DNA from: Paenibacillus peoriae KCTC 3763
GTDB lineage: Bacteria; Bacillota; Bacilli; Paenibacillales; Paenibacillaceae
NCBI RefSeq assembly: GCF_000236805.1
Contig: NZ_AGFX01000022.1
Location: 1-53,769, forward strand
Reading direction: 5' to 3'
DNA length: 53,769 nucleotides
The position numbers and the translations under genes were made by a program. Below are positions 23,948-31,021 of this stretch, in pieces. The notes beneath the pieces were generated by a model. That model made no database searches, had not been told where the DNA came from, and was given only the letters and a program-made list of their open reading frames with translations. How positions within the stretch are numbered: the first letter of the stretch is position 1; the number at the start of each line of letters is the position of its first letter.

Positions 23948-23966
23948 ACCCGCGCTCTGCGCGGGT
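23948..23966 (-). terminator. Terminator after the purine permease gene
   Basis: ACCCGCG and CGCGGGT form a 7-bp GC-rich stem with a 5-base loop. On the minus strand it is followed by the T-rich GTTGTTGTTTG. It lies 30 bases past the permease stop. Confidence 0.6.
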
Positions 23967-23995
23967 ATGAACAGTACAGTCTATCTTCGAGTTTA

Positions 23996-25294
23996 CTACA
24001 CCAGAGAATGAAGTACAAAGTTAGCCACAAACAGTACAGATATGATATACAATGCGACAGGCACTTCCTTGCCTCGTCCTGCTGCCAGCTTGGCTACGGG
24101 GTATGCAATAAAACCAAATGCCATCCCGTCTACAATGCTGTAAGTAAAGGGCATCATAACCATAATCAGAAATGCAGGAAACGCCTCGGTAAAATCACTA
24201 AAATCCATCTCACGCACATTTTGCACCATGAGCCCGCCAATAATGATTAATACAGGGGCAATCGCGCTATCAGGAATATAAGCCAACAGCGGAATACAGA
24301 AAAACGTGGCCCCGAATAATACAGCAGTTACCAGCGGCGTTACTCCTGAACGTCCCCCTGCTGCAATACCGGCTGTCGATTCCGCCGCAGCTACCGCCGG
24401 ACTGCTGCCTAAAATACCGGCAAAAATATTGGTCACCGCTAACACACGCAAACTATTCTTAAAGGTGTCCGGTCTTCCAATCATGCTGGTCTGCGCAGTA
24501 ATCATACCAATATTCTCAAACAGCACAATCAGCAGCAGGAGAAAAACAGCGATCCAGAAGGCTATCAAAGCGATACCTGAAAAGGACAGTTCTCCAAACA
24601 ATTGTCCGTATTGCCGCACGGTTTCAGAGGTTCGCACTGTGCTTGTCGGCTCTACAGCTCCCAGCACGTAGGCAAGCCCGGTTCCTGCTAAAATACTGAT
24701 CAGCAGCCCACCCTGAACGTTACGGACAAACAACACAATAGCCAGCAGCAACGTTATACAAGCCGTGATCACCTTAGGGTCATTAAAATGACCGATGGCC
24801 ACAAAGGTCGTTTGATGAGCAATCACGATACCGCTTTTTTGTAATCCAATGAAGGTTAAAAACAAGCCGATTCCTACCGTTATTCCATGCTGTAAATTAT
24901 GGGGAATGGCCTGGCTGATCAGCTTGTACAAAGATGTAAATGCTACAATGGCGAATAAGATCCCTGTGATGCTTACCACCATCAACGCTTCCTGCCAGCT
25001 CAGCTTCATCGAATGTACAAGTGTATAAGTGAAAAAGGCATTGATTCCCATCCCTGGCACAACAACTATTGGAGATTTTCCGCCAAAAGCCATCAGCAGG
25101 CAGCCAATAATGGATGTAAGCAGTGTCCCGAGCATCGCCCCTTGCAGAGGAATGCCGGCATCTGCCAAAATGGTCGCATTGACCATCACAATATATACAA
25201 CGGAAAAATAAGAAATGGCGCCAGCGGCCACTTCCTTTTTCCAATGATGCTCGGGTTTGAAACCGAGACTTCTGGACCATAGTCCATCCTTCAT
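23996..25294 (-). CDS. NCS2/AzgA-family purine permease
   Basis: The 432-aa membrane protein fits the AzgA-like subgroup of nucleobase transporters (PbuG/PbuO in B. subtilis). The N-terminus FKPEHHWKKEVAAGAISYFSVVYIVMVNATILADAG and the segment VVVPGMGINAFFTYTLV (residues ~75-92) are typical. So are SPAVAAAESTAGIAAGGRSGVTPLVTAVLF (~300-329) and a hydrophobic C-terminus. It imports guanine, hypoxanthine or adenine with protons. Which base it prefers is not visible. The start is ATG at 25294 because GGAGG sits seven bases upstream. The in-frame GTG at 25312 lies before the ribosome site. I saw no purine riboswitch in the 68 bases upstream. Confidence 0.9.
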   Translation of the reverse strand: MKDGLWSRSLGFKPEHHWKKEVAAGAISYFSVVYIVMVNATILADAGIPLQGAMLGTLLTSIIGCLLMAFGGKSPIVVVPGMGINAFFTYTLVHSMKLSWQEALMVVSITGILFAIVAFTSLYKLISQAIPHNLQHGITVGIGLFLTFIGLQKSGIVIAHQTTFVAIGHFNDPKVITACITLLLAIVLFVRNVQGGLLISILAGTGLAYVLGAVEPTSTVRTSETVRQYGQLFGELSFSGIALIAFWIAVFLLLLIVLFENIGMITAQTSMIGRPDTFKNSLRVLAVTNIFAGILGSSPAVAAAESTAGIAAGGRSGVTPLVTAVLFGATFFCIPLLAYIPDSAIAPVLIIIGGLMVQNVREMDFSDFTEAFPAFLIMVMMPFTYSIVDGMAFGFIAYPVAKLAAGRGKEVPVALYIISVLFVANFVLHSLV

Positions 25295-25362
25295 ACCAAA
25301 ACCCTCCAGCACGTTGTCAATCTGGTTGCAGCAAGCTGTATACAGCCATGCTATCTTCGGGG

Positions 25363-26112
25363 CTACACTCCAGCGCGCTCCAGCAAATCCTTGACGGCTG
25401 CACCGACCATGATCAAGCCTGCTACCGGAGGCACAAAAGCGTTGCTCGCAGGCGGCTGCTTCGCTTTCCGAATTTCAGGTGCGTTTGCAGGTACGATTTT
25501 TTTCGTAATGTCCTCACGCGGCTTCATTGGCTCCTCATCGGAGAATACAACCTTGACGCCTTTGGTAATGCCTTCTTTACGCAGCTTGGTGCGAATGACA
25601 CGGGCAATCGGGTCCATTCTCGTCTGGGAAATATCCACCACTTTAAAACGGCTCGGGTCCATTTTGTTGGCAGCACCCATGCTGGAGATCATCGGAATCC
25701 CGCGTTTCAGACATTCCTTGATCAAATGAATTTTGTAAATAATGGTATCCGAGGCATCCAGCACATAATCCAGATCGTATTTAAACAACTCTTCATATGT
25801 TTCTTCGGTGTAAAACATATTCAGTGCGATAGCTTCACATTCAGGGTTAATCAGCTTCACACGCTCTACCATCAGATCAGCCTTTTTTTGACCTACCGTG
25901 GTCGTCAGCGCATGAATCTGTCGGTTAATGTTGGTAATGTCTACGACATCTTTATCAATCAAAATAATACGTCCGACACCCGTCCGGGCCAGCGCTTCCA
26001 CTGCAATTGAGCCGACACCGCCAATCCCCAGCACGGCTACCGTACTATTCTTCATAGCTTCCAGACCCTCAGTGCCAATCGCCAGCTCCGTTCGCGAAAA
26101 TTGATGCAGCAT
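25363..26112 (-). CDS. tcdA: tRNA threonylcarbamoyladenosine dehydratase TcdA
   Basis: TcdA (CsdL, YrvM in B. subtilis) is an E1-like enzyme that cyclises t6A37 of tRNAs to ct6A using ATP. The 249-aa protein starts MLHQFSRTELAIG and has the nucleotide loop VLGIGGVGSIAVEALARTG (residues ~29-47). It also has IDKDVVDITNINRQIHA (~53-69), DASDTIIYKIHLI and the C-terminal FVPPVAGLIMVGAAV. The ATG at 26112 is preferred; an in-frame ATG at 26124 directly abuts GAGAGG. It follows aspS on the same strand, as in B. subtilis, where rarA would come next. Here the purine permease does. Confidence 0.92.
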   Translation of the reverse strand: MLHQFSRTELAIGTEGLEAMKNSTVAVLGIGGVGSIAVEALARTGVGRIILIDKDVVDITNINRQIHALTTTVGQKKADLMVERVKLINPECEAIALNMFYTEETYEELFKYDLDYVLDASDTIIYKIHLIKECLKRGIPMISSMGAANKMDPSRFKVVDISQTRMDPIARVIRTKLRKEGITKGVKVVFSDEEPMKPREDITKKIVPANAPEIRKAKQPPASNAFVPPVAGLIMVGAAVKDLLERAGV

Positions 26113-26173
26113 ACGGTATATCATCCTCTCTTACTGATTTTAACTTTAGGCTTAAACACTAGCATACAAACCA

Positions 26174-26208
26174 CGAACCCATTATCCACAAAAGGGTAAC
26201 GGGTTCAT
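26174..26208 (-). terminator. Terminator-like hairpin after aspS
   Basis: GAACCC and GGGTTC arms (26175-26180/26201-26206) with extra TTA/TAA pairing form a hairpin 60 bases past the aspS stop. The following GTGGTTTG is only weakly T-rich, so termination may be partial and tcdA partly co-transcribed. Confidence 0.35.
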
Positions 26209-26267
26209 GACATTTTATAAGCTATTCACAAGTCATTGAATGACACTTGTTAAGCCAAACGTTGGTC

Positions 26268-28049
26268 TTAGGCTTTAGGCGCAACAGGCTTCGGAGCAAG
26301 ACGGATATGAAGCTGCTCCAATTGAGATTGATCCACTTCGGATGGTGCATCCATAAGCAGGTCTGTCGCACTGGCTGTTTTCGGGAATGCAATCGTTTCA
26401 CGCAGGTTTGTACGACCTGTGAGCAGCATCACAAGACGGTCAAAACCGAAGGCAATACCGCCATGTGGAGGCGCGCCATATTCGAACGCATCCAACAGGT
26501 AGCCGAATTTATCTTTAACTTCTTCTGGTGACAAACGGAGAGCGTTGAACATTTTCTCCTGAACATCACGTTTGTGAATCCGCATCGAGCCGCCGCCTAC
26601 TTCATAGCCGTTCAGTACGATATCATAAGCCTGGGCACGAACCTGGCCTGGGTCTGTATCCAAGATAGCAAGGTCTTCATCATTTGGACGCGTGAACGGA
26701 TGATGTTCTGCTACATAGCGTTTTTGTTCTTCGTCATAGCCGAGAAGCGGGAAGTCCACAACCCATGCAAATTTGAATATGTTATCGTCGATCAATCCCA
26801 AGTGACGGCCAATTTTCAGACGAAGCGCGCCCAATACATCAGCAACGACTTTTTTGTTATCCGCAGAGAAGAGCAACAGATCACCCTCTTCAGCTCCCGT
26901 GCGCTCCTTCAGTGCTTCGATTTCTTCCGGTGTAAAGAATTTCACGATAGGCCCCTTGAATTCGCCTTCCTTCACCTGAATCCAGGCCAAGCCTTTAGCT
27001 CCGTAACGTGCAGCATAAGGACCCAGGTCATCAATGTCCTTACGACTCCATGTGCCACATCCTTTGGCATTGAGGACTTTTACTTCGCCGCCCTTTTCAA
27101 TCACGGAAGCAAACACTTTTACACCACTGCTTGCCACGATATCATTCACATTAATCAACTCAAGGCCAAAACGCAGGTCTGGCTTGTCTGAGCCGTACTT
27201 GTCCATCGCCTCTGCATGTGTAATCCGTTTGAATGGGGTTTCCAGCTCTACACCAATCGTCTCTTTGAATAGTTTGACCATAAGGCGCTCCATCATAGGT
27301 AGCAAGTCATCTCGTTCCATGAAGGAGGTCTCGATGTCGACCTGTGTAAATTCAGGCTGGCGGTCAGCACGCAAGTCTTCATCACGGAAACAACGTGCAA
27401 TTTGGTAGTAGCGCTCCAGGCCGCCCACCATCAGCAATTGCTTGTAAATTTGCGGTGATTGCGGCAAAGCGAAAAACTCGCCTTCATGCACACGGCTTGG
27501 CACCAAATAGTCACGAGCACCCTCCGGGGAGCTTTTCGTCAAAATCGGTGTCTCCACCTCGATGAAATCTTCACTGTCAAGGAAGTCACGGAACACCTTA
27601 GCCGCTTTGGAGCGAAGTTTCAAGGTCTGATGCATCTCTGGACGACGCAGATCCAGGTAACGGTATTTCAAACGTAACGACTCATCTACTTCTACACCAT
27701 CTTCAATGAAGAACGGAGGTGTCTTGGCTGCATTCAATACTTCAATTTCAGTGATACGTACTTCAATTTCACCTGTAGGCAGGTTGGGGTTGATCGTTTC
27801 CGCATCCCGCTTGACAACAGTACCGGTAACCTCAAGCACATATTCACTACGAACGCGATCCGCAATTTGCAGTGCGTCACCGGAATATGCCGGGTTAAAC
27901 ACGATTTGTACAATCCCGCTGCGGTCACGCAGGTCAATAAAAAGCACGCCTCCCAAGTCACGACGGGTTTGTACCCAACCGTTCAATGTAACTGTTTCTC
28001 CGATATGCGCATGGGTTAATGCGCCGCATTGATGACTCCTTTTCATCAT
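26268..28049 (-). CDS. aspS: Aspartyl-tRNA synthetase AspS
   Basis: The 593-aa class II synthetase charges tRNA-Asp. It has an N-terminal OB-fold anticodon domain ([26 protein letters not shown]), motif 2 [25 protein letters not shown], the bacterial GAD insertion domain in the middle (residues ~290-410), and motif 3 [17 protein letters not shown]. The ATG at 28049 is five bases after AGGAG. The in-frame GTG two codons earlier overlaps the ribosome site. It lies 85 bases after hisS with no terminator between, so it belongs to the T-box-controlled unit. The sequence cannot tell whether it also charges tRNA-Asn; no GatCAB genes are in the window. Confidence 0.96.
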   Translation of the reverse strand: MMKRSHQCGALTHAHIGETVTLNGWVQTRRDLGGVLFIDLRDRSGIVQIVFNPAYSGDALQIADRVRSEYVLEVTGTVVKRDAETINPNLPTGEIEVRITEIEVLNAAKTPPFFIEDGVEVDESLRLKYRYLDLRRPEMHQTLKLRSKAAKVFRDFLDSEDFIEVETPILTKSSPEGARDYLVPSRVHEGEFFALPQSPQIYKQLLMVGGLERYYQIARCFRDEDLRADRQPEFTQVDIETSFMERDDLLPMMERLMVKLFKETIGVELETPFKRITHAEAMDKYGSDKPDLRFGLELINVNDIVASSGVKVFASVIEKGGEVKVLNAKGCGTWSRKDIDDLGPYAARYGAKGLAWIQVKEGEFKGPIVKFFTPEEIEALKERTGAEEGDLLLFSADNKKVVADVLGALRLKIGRHLGLIDDNIFKFAWVVDFPLLGYDEEQKRYVAEHHPFTRPNDEDLAILDTDPGQVRAQAYDIVLNGYEVGGGSMRIHKRDVQEKMFNALRLSPEEVKDKFGYLLDAFEYGAPPHGGIAFGFDRLVMLLTGRTNLRETIAFPKTASATDLLMDAPSEVDQSQLEQLHIRLAPKPVAPKA

Positions 28050-28134
28050 ACACACTCCTGTTAATGTTTTAGTGGTTCATGCTATGTGAATCCATCGAAG
28101 GAAGCTGCCCCCGACCGATGTTACATCATGTTCT

Positions 28135-29379
28135 TTAGCCCAGCTCTTCCACCAGCTGATCCAGCTTAACGGTACGCTGTTCACCAGTTTCCATGTTTTT
28201 CAGTGCAATCTCACCCTGAGCCAGCTCGTCCTCACCCAGAATCGCAGTATATCTCGCTTTAAAGCGATCTGCTGATTTCATCTGCGCCTTCATTTTACGG
28301 CCCAGATAATCTCGCTCTGCGGATAATCCGGCTTGACGCAGCTTAAACAGCTGTTTGGTCACTTCCGTTTCTGCCGCTTCACCCAATGCCACCATATAGA
28401 CATCCAGCGGCTTGGCTTCGTTCATCTGGACACCCTGATGCTCCAGGATCAGCTGAATGCGCTCCAGACCGATACCGAAGCCGATACCCGGCTGATCCGG
28501 TCCACCCAGCTCTCCGACCAATCCGTTGTAACGGCCCCCTCCACCGATCGTGTCAATGGCACCAATACCTTCGGCTTTGAATTCGAATGCTGTCAGCGTA
28601 TAATAATCCAGCCCTCGCACGAGACGCGGGTTGACTGTATATTCCACACCCATGGCATCCAGATTTTGCTTCACTTTCTCAAAGTGTGTGCGGGATTCCT
28701 CATCCAGACTATCCAAAATAGAAGGTGCACCGTCAAATTTGTCCTGATCATCCTTGCTATCCAGCACCCGCAGCGGATTACGATCAATCCGTGCTTGACT
28801 CTCCTTGGTCAGCGTATCCTTAATAGGCAACAGGAAATCAACCAAACGTTGACGATAGGCGGCACGGCTGGCGGCATTGCCGACGGAGTTAATCTCCACC
28901 TTTACCCCTTTCAGGCCCAGTTCACGGCAGAACTGATACCCGAAAGCGATAACTTCTGCATCCAGAGCTGGATCAACCGCTCCAAATGCTTCAATGCCAA
29001 ATTGGTGAAATTGGCGCTGACGTCCAGCCTGTGGACGCTCATATCGGAACATCGGGCCAATATAATACAGCTTGGTCACATCCGGCTCACCGTACAACTT
29101 ATTCTCCACATAAGAGCGGACGACACCTGCTGTCCCCTCCGGACGCAGCGTCATGCTGCGTTTGCCTTTATCCTCAAAAGTATACATTTCCTTTTCCACC
29201 ACGTCCGTCGTTTCACCCACACCCCGAACAAACAAATTCGTTTGTTCAAACATCGGTGTACGGATCTCGCGGTAATTAAAGCGGCGGCTGATTTCACGGG
29301 CTTTCTCCTCAACAACCTGCCACTTTTCTACATTGCCCGGCAGCAAATCCTGCGTTCCTGTCGGCTTTTGAAAGGCCAT
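28135..29379 (-). CDS. hisS: Histidyl-tRNA synthetase HisS
   Basis: The 414-aa class II synthetase charges tRNA-His. Signatures: FQKPTGTQDLLPG at the start, motif 1/2 region YIGPMFRYERPQAGRQRQFHQFGIEAFG (residues ~108-135), the HisA motifs RGLDYYTLTAFEF and IGGGGRYNGLV, and a C-terminal anticodon domain. The start ATG at 29379 has GAGGGGGGAT upstream. An upstream in-frame extension to 29556 runs through the T-box terminator and is not coding. It is the first gene of a hisS-aspS transcript with a T-box leader. Confidence 0.96.
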   Translation of the reverse strand: MAFQKPTGTQDLLPGNVEKWQVVEEKAREISRRFNYREIRTPMFEQTNLFVRGVGETTDVVEKEMYTFEDKGKRSMTLRPEGTAGVVRSYVENKLYGEPDVTKLYYIGPMFRYERPQAGRQRQFHQFGIEAFGAVDPALDAEVIAFGYQFCRELGLKGVKVEINSVGNAASRAAYRQRLVDFLLPIKDTLTKESQARIDRNPLRVLDSKDDQDKFDGAPSILDSLDEESRTHFEKVKQNLDAMGVEYTVNPRLVRGLDYYTLTAFEFKAEGIGAIDTIGGGGRYNGLVGELGGPDQPGIGFGIGLERIQLILEHQGVQMNEAKPLDVYMVALGEAAETEVTKQLFKLRQAGLSAERDYLGRKMKAQMKSADRFKARYTAILGEDELAQGEIALKNMETGEQRTVKLDQLVEELG

Positions 29380-29406
29380 TAACGTATCCCCCCTCTTAAT
29401 AAAAAC

Positions 29407-29450
29407 AAAAAAATCCCTCGCCCTGTTAAAATTAACAGGGACGAGGGATT
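29407..29450 (-). terminator. T-box terminator hairpin
   Basis: AATCCCTCGTCCCTGTTAA pairs with TTAACAGGGCGAGGGATT with one bulged base and is followed by TTTTTTT. The 5' arm competes with the T-box antiterminator that contains TGGT. Confidence 0.85.
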
Positions 29451-29778
29451 GTCGTTTACAAATCACCCGTGGTACCACCCACATTCCGGAGTTTCCCGGA
29501 CAGCCAGCGCGTAAAAAACGCTTAGTGCCCGTCAGCCTTACACTGACTCCGCTCATACGTATAACGCCCGCAACGCGCAGTACGGCTATTATGCAGGATG
29601 GTCCGCTGTTTGGTACAGTTACCTGTACACTCTCGGCAGGTGCTCCTCAATTGTTCGCCGCCTGTTCTCGGGGAGGTCATTCGTCCGCTCATCAAGGGAA
29701 TTTTTACAGCCTGGAAATTCCTCTCTGCGCTTGTGGGTTCGGAGTACTTGGTCCCGTCATCAAATCATTTTTCATTAT
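29407..29778 (-). promoter_or_regulatory. T-box riboswitch leader of hisS-aspS
   Basis: All main T-box parts are visible on the minus strand. Stem I has an AGTA loop-E element near 29746 and the apical AGAGAGGAATTTCC hairpin. The specifier loop is near 29670-29682, where UCCG pairs with CGGA on one side and GGGA with UCCC on the other, with GAAUGAC on its 3' strand. The T-box proper is GGGTGGTACCACGGG (29480-29466), with the UGGU bulge that binds the uncharged tRNA end. Finally there is a strong terminator (29450-29407). Uncharged tRNA stabilises the antiterminator and allows hisS-aspS transcription. The best specifier candidate is GAC (29678-29676), an aspartate codon. Confidence 0.88.
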
Positions 29779-29784
29779 TTTATG

Positions 29785-29813
29785 ATTTTAATGAACTGCT
29801 TCGACAAAGTCAA
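29785..29813 (-). promoter_or_regulatory. Sigma-A promoter of hisS-aspS
   Basis: TTGACT (29813-29808), a 17-base spacer and TAAAAT (29790-29785) on the minus strand make a near-consensus promoter. Transcription would start near 29778, giving a leader of ~400 bases, as expected for a T-box. Confidence 0.75.
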
Positions 29814-29857
29814 GACATTCCCTCCAGAATCAAACAAAAAAGTCTTATAAAAAGAAA

Positions 29858-29886
29858 AAAACCTGCGGAAACGGTCCGCAGGTTCA
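29858..29886 (-). terminator. Strong terminator just upstream of the hisS promoter
   Basis: On the minus strand ACCTGCGGA and TCCGCAGGT form a perfect 9-bp stem with a 5-base loop, then TTTTTTCTTTTT. It ends any minus-strand transcript arriving from 29887-30094. Confidence 0.8.
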
Positions 29887-30094
29887 ATAGATATATCAAA
29901 AGGGGGTCATGCTGTTATTATAAGCAACGTATATTAAGGAATGATGTTCCGAATATTACAATTGTATTACAACCATTCTGTAGCAGATTAATTCCCGCAA
30001 GTATCGACAATCTTGTGACGTTCTCTTGGCTTTAATCCAGTTGCGCCACATATCCACGATTTGAACGTGCTTTATAACAATTCGCAGCAGCCAA
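29887..30094. other. 208-base interval between two terminators, no clear gene
   Basis: No ORF with a credible ribosome site lies here; the longest on the minus strand is 31 codons starting at an ATG near 30048. The presence of a strong terminator at its end, although another already stops the gene upstream, suggests a short independent minus-strand transcript. Near 30058-30072 the minus strand has CACGTTCAAATCGTG, which looks like a tRNA T-arm, but no other tRNA parts are present. Confidence 0.35.
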
Positions 30095-30122
30095 TAAGAA
30101 AAGGAGCCTTTTGGCTCCTTTT
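30094..30122. terminator. Terminator after the 74-aa gene
   Basis: AAAAGGAGCC and GGCTCCTTTT form a perfect 10-bp stem with a TTTT loop. A-runs and T-runs on both sides make it bidirectional. It lies 23 bases past the small gene's stop. Confidence 0.8.
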
Positions 30123-30144
30123 CTGACGTGATAAATATTAAGTC

Positions 30145-30369
30145 TTACCTGCGCGGCAAAGCACCGCGCCCCGGCTTGTTCATGGCTGCTGCAGCATGCT
30201 GCAATAACGTATCAGCATCGCGGGTAAGGTTGATCGCTTCCTGAATACTACCGGGGAAAAGCAGCTCAGCGCTTCGATAACCGTTCATTTTTGGGGTTTG
30301 ACGCATTGCTTCGTCTCTCCTGTCACCCTTAAGGCTATCCATCCGGCTGATCACCAGTTGGGATGACAT
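30145..30369 (-). CDS. Uncharacterised 74-aa protein
   Basis: I do not recognise this small protein. It is soluble, basic at the C-terminus (KPGRGALPRR) and has one probable amphipathic helix (SIQEAINLTRDADTLLQHAAAAMN, residues ~40-63). There are no cysteines or membrane segments. The start is ATG at 30369, six bases after GGAG, rather than the in-frame ATG at 30381, which precedes that site. The gene lies 67 bases after dtd on the same strand and is followed by a strong terminator, so it is probably the end of a relA-dtd transcript. Real coding is likely from the ribosome site, the terminator and the codon pattern. Confidence 0.65.
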   Translation of the reverse strand: MSSQLVISRMDSLKGDRRDEAMRQTPKMNGYRSAELLFPGSIQEAINLTRDADTLLQHAAAAMNKPGRGALPRR

Positions 30370-30436
30370 TATCGTCTCCATGAACGGTCATTTTATTCTG
30401 CTCAGTGCTGATTCCATGCTACGAACCAGCGTGTAC

Positions 30437-30883
30437 CTAAGAACGGTCGCTGTCCAGAATCAGTGTCACCGGACCCCAGTTGGTCAATGATACATCCATC
30501 ATCGCCCCAAAAATGCCCGTTTCAACCTCCAAGCCCTTGGCTCGAAGCTGGCTGTTGAAAAAATCATACAGCTTCTCTGCTTCCTCAGGCTTGGCTGCTC
30601 TCATAAAGTTAGGTCTTCTCCCATTACGGCAGTCACCATACAATGTAAACTGAGAGACCGACAAAATGGCCCCGCCGACATCCAGCACACTGTCATTCAT
30701 TTTACCTTCAGCATCCTCAAATATGCGTAATCCCGCTGTTTTATCCGCCAAATAAACGGCATCAGCCGCCGTATCTCCTTGGCCTATACCGACCAGCAGC
30801 ATTAATCCGGCTCCGATCTTGCCGACCACCTTTTGATTAACCGTTACCTGAGCGTCTTTACAGCGCTGAATGATGATTTTCAT
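30437..30883 (-). CDS. dtd: D-aminoacyl-tRNA deacylase Dtd
   Basis: Dtd hydrolyses D-aminoacyl-tRNAs and glycyl-tRNA-Ala, protecting translation. The 148-aa length is standard. Key motifs are [19 protein letters not shown] (residues ~77-95), which holds the SQxT active-site threonine, and [11 protein letters not shown] near the C-terminus, which holds the Gly-cisPro chiral-proofreading motif. It begins 138 bases after relA on the same strand, a gene pair also adjacent in B. subtilis. Confidence 0.95.
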   Translation of the reverse strand: MKIIIQRCKDAQVTVNQKVVGKIGAGLMLLVGIGQGDTAADAVYLADKTAGLRIFEDAEGKMNDSVLDVGGAILSVSQFTLYGDCRNGRRPNFMRAAKPEEAEKLYDFFNSQLRAKGLEVETGIFGAMMDVSLTNWGPVTLILDSDRS

Positions 30884-31021
30884 CGACTATCCGCTGTCTC
30901 CTTTAACCTTCCCTCTTAAAAGGTGCTTCGCAGCCGCAGCACGGCTTCTCATGGCGACCTATGGGGCTTGTACTCAAAACGTGCTACAAACGGCTACGAG
31001 CCTTCTTTTACGCTTACAAGT

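Noticed and set aside
25295-25362. Purine riboswitch before the purine permease
   Set aside because: The 68-base gap is too short for aptamer plus expression platform and lacks the conserved loop sequences.
28333-29382. 349-codon plus-strand frame opposite hisS
   Set aside because: It is antisense to hisS for its whole length and shows no protein-family features.
29380-29556. N-terminal extension of hisS
   Set aside because: It runs through the T-box and its terminator hairpin. The ATG at 29379 has a strong ribosome site and gives the standard N-terminus.
30058-30075. A tRNA gene suggested by a T-arm-like CACGTTCAAATCGTG
   Set aside because: No acceptor, D-arm or anticodon arm can be built around it.
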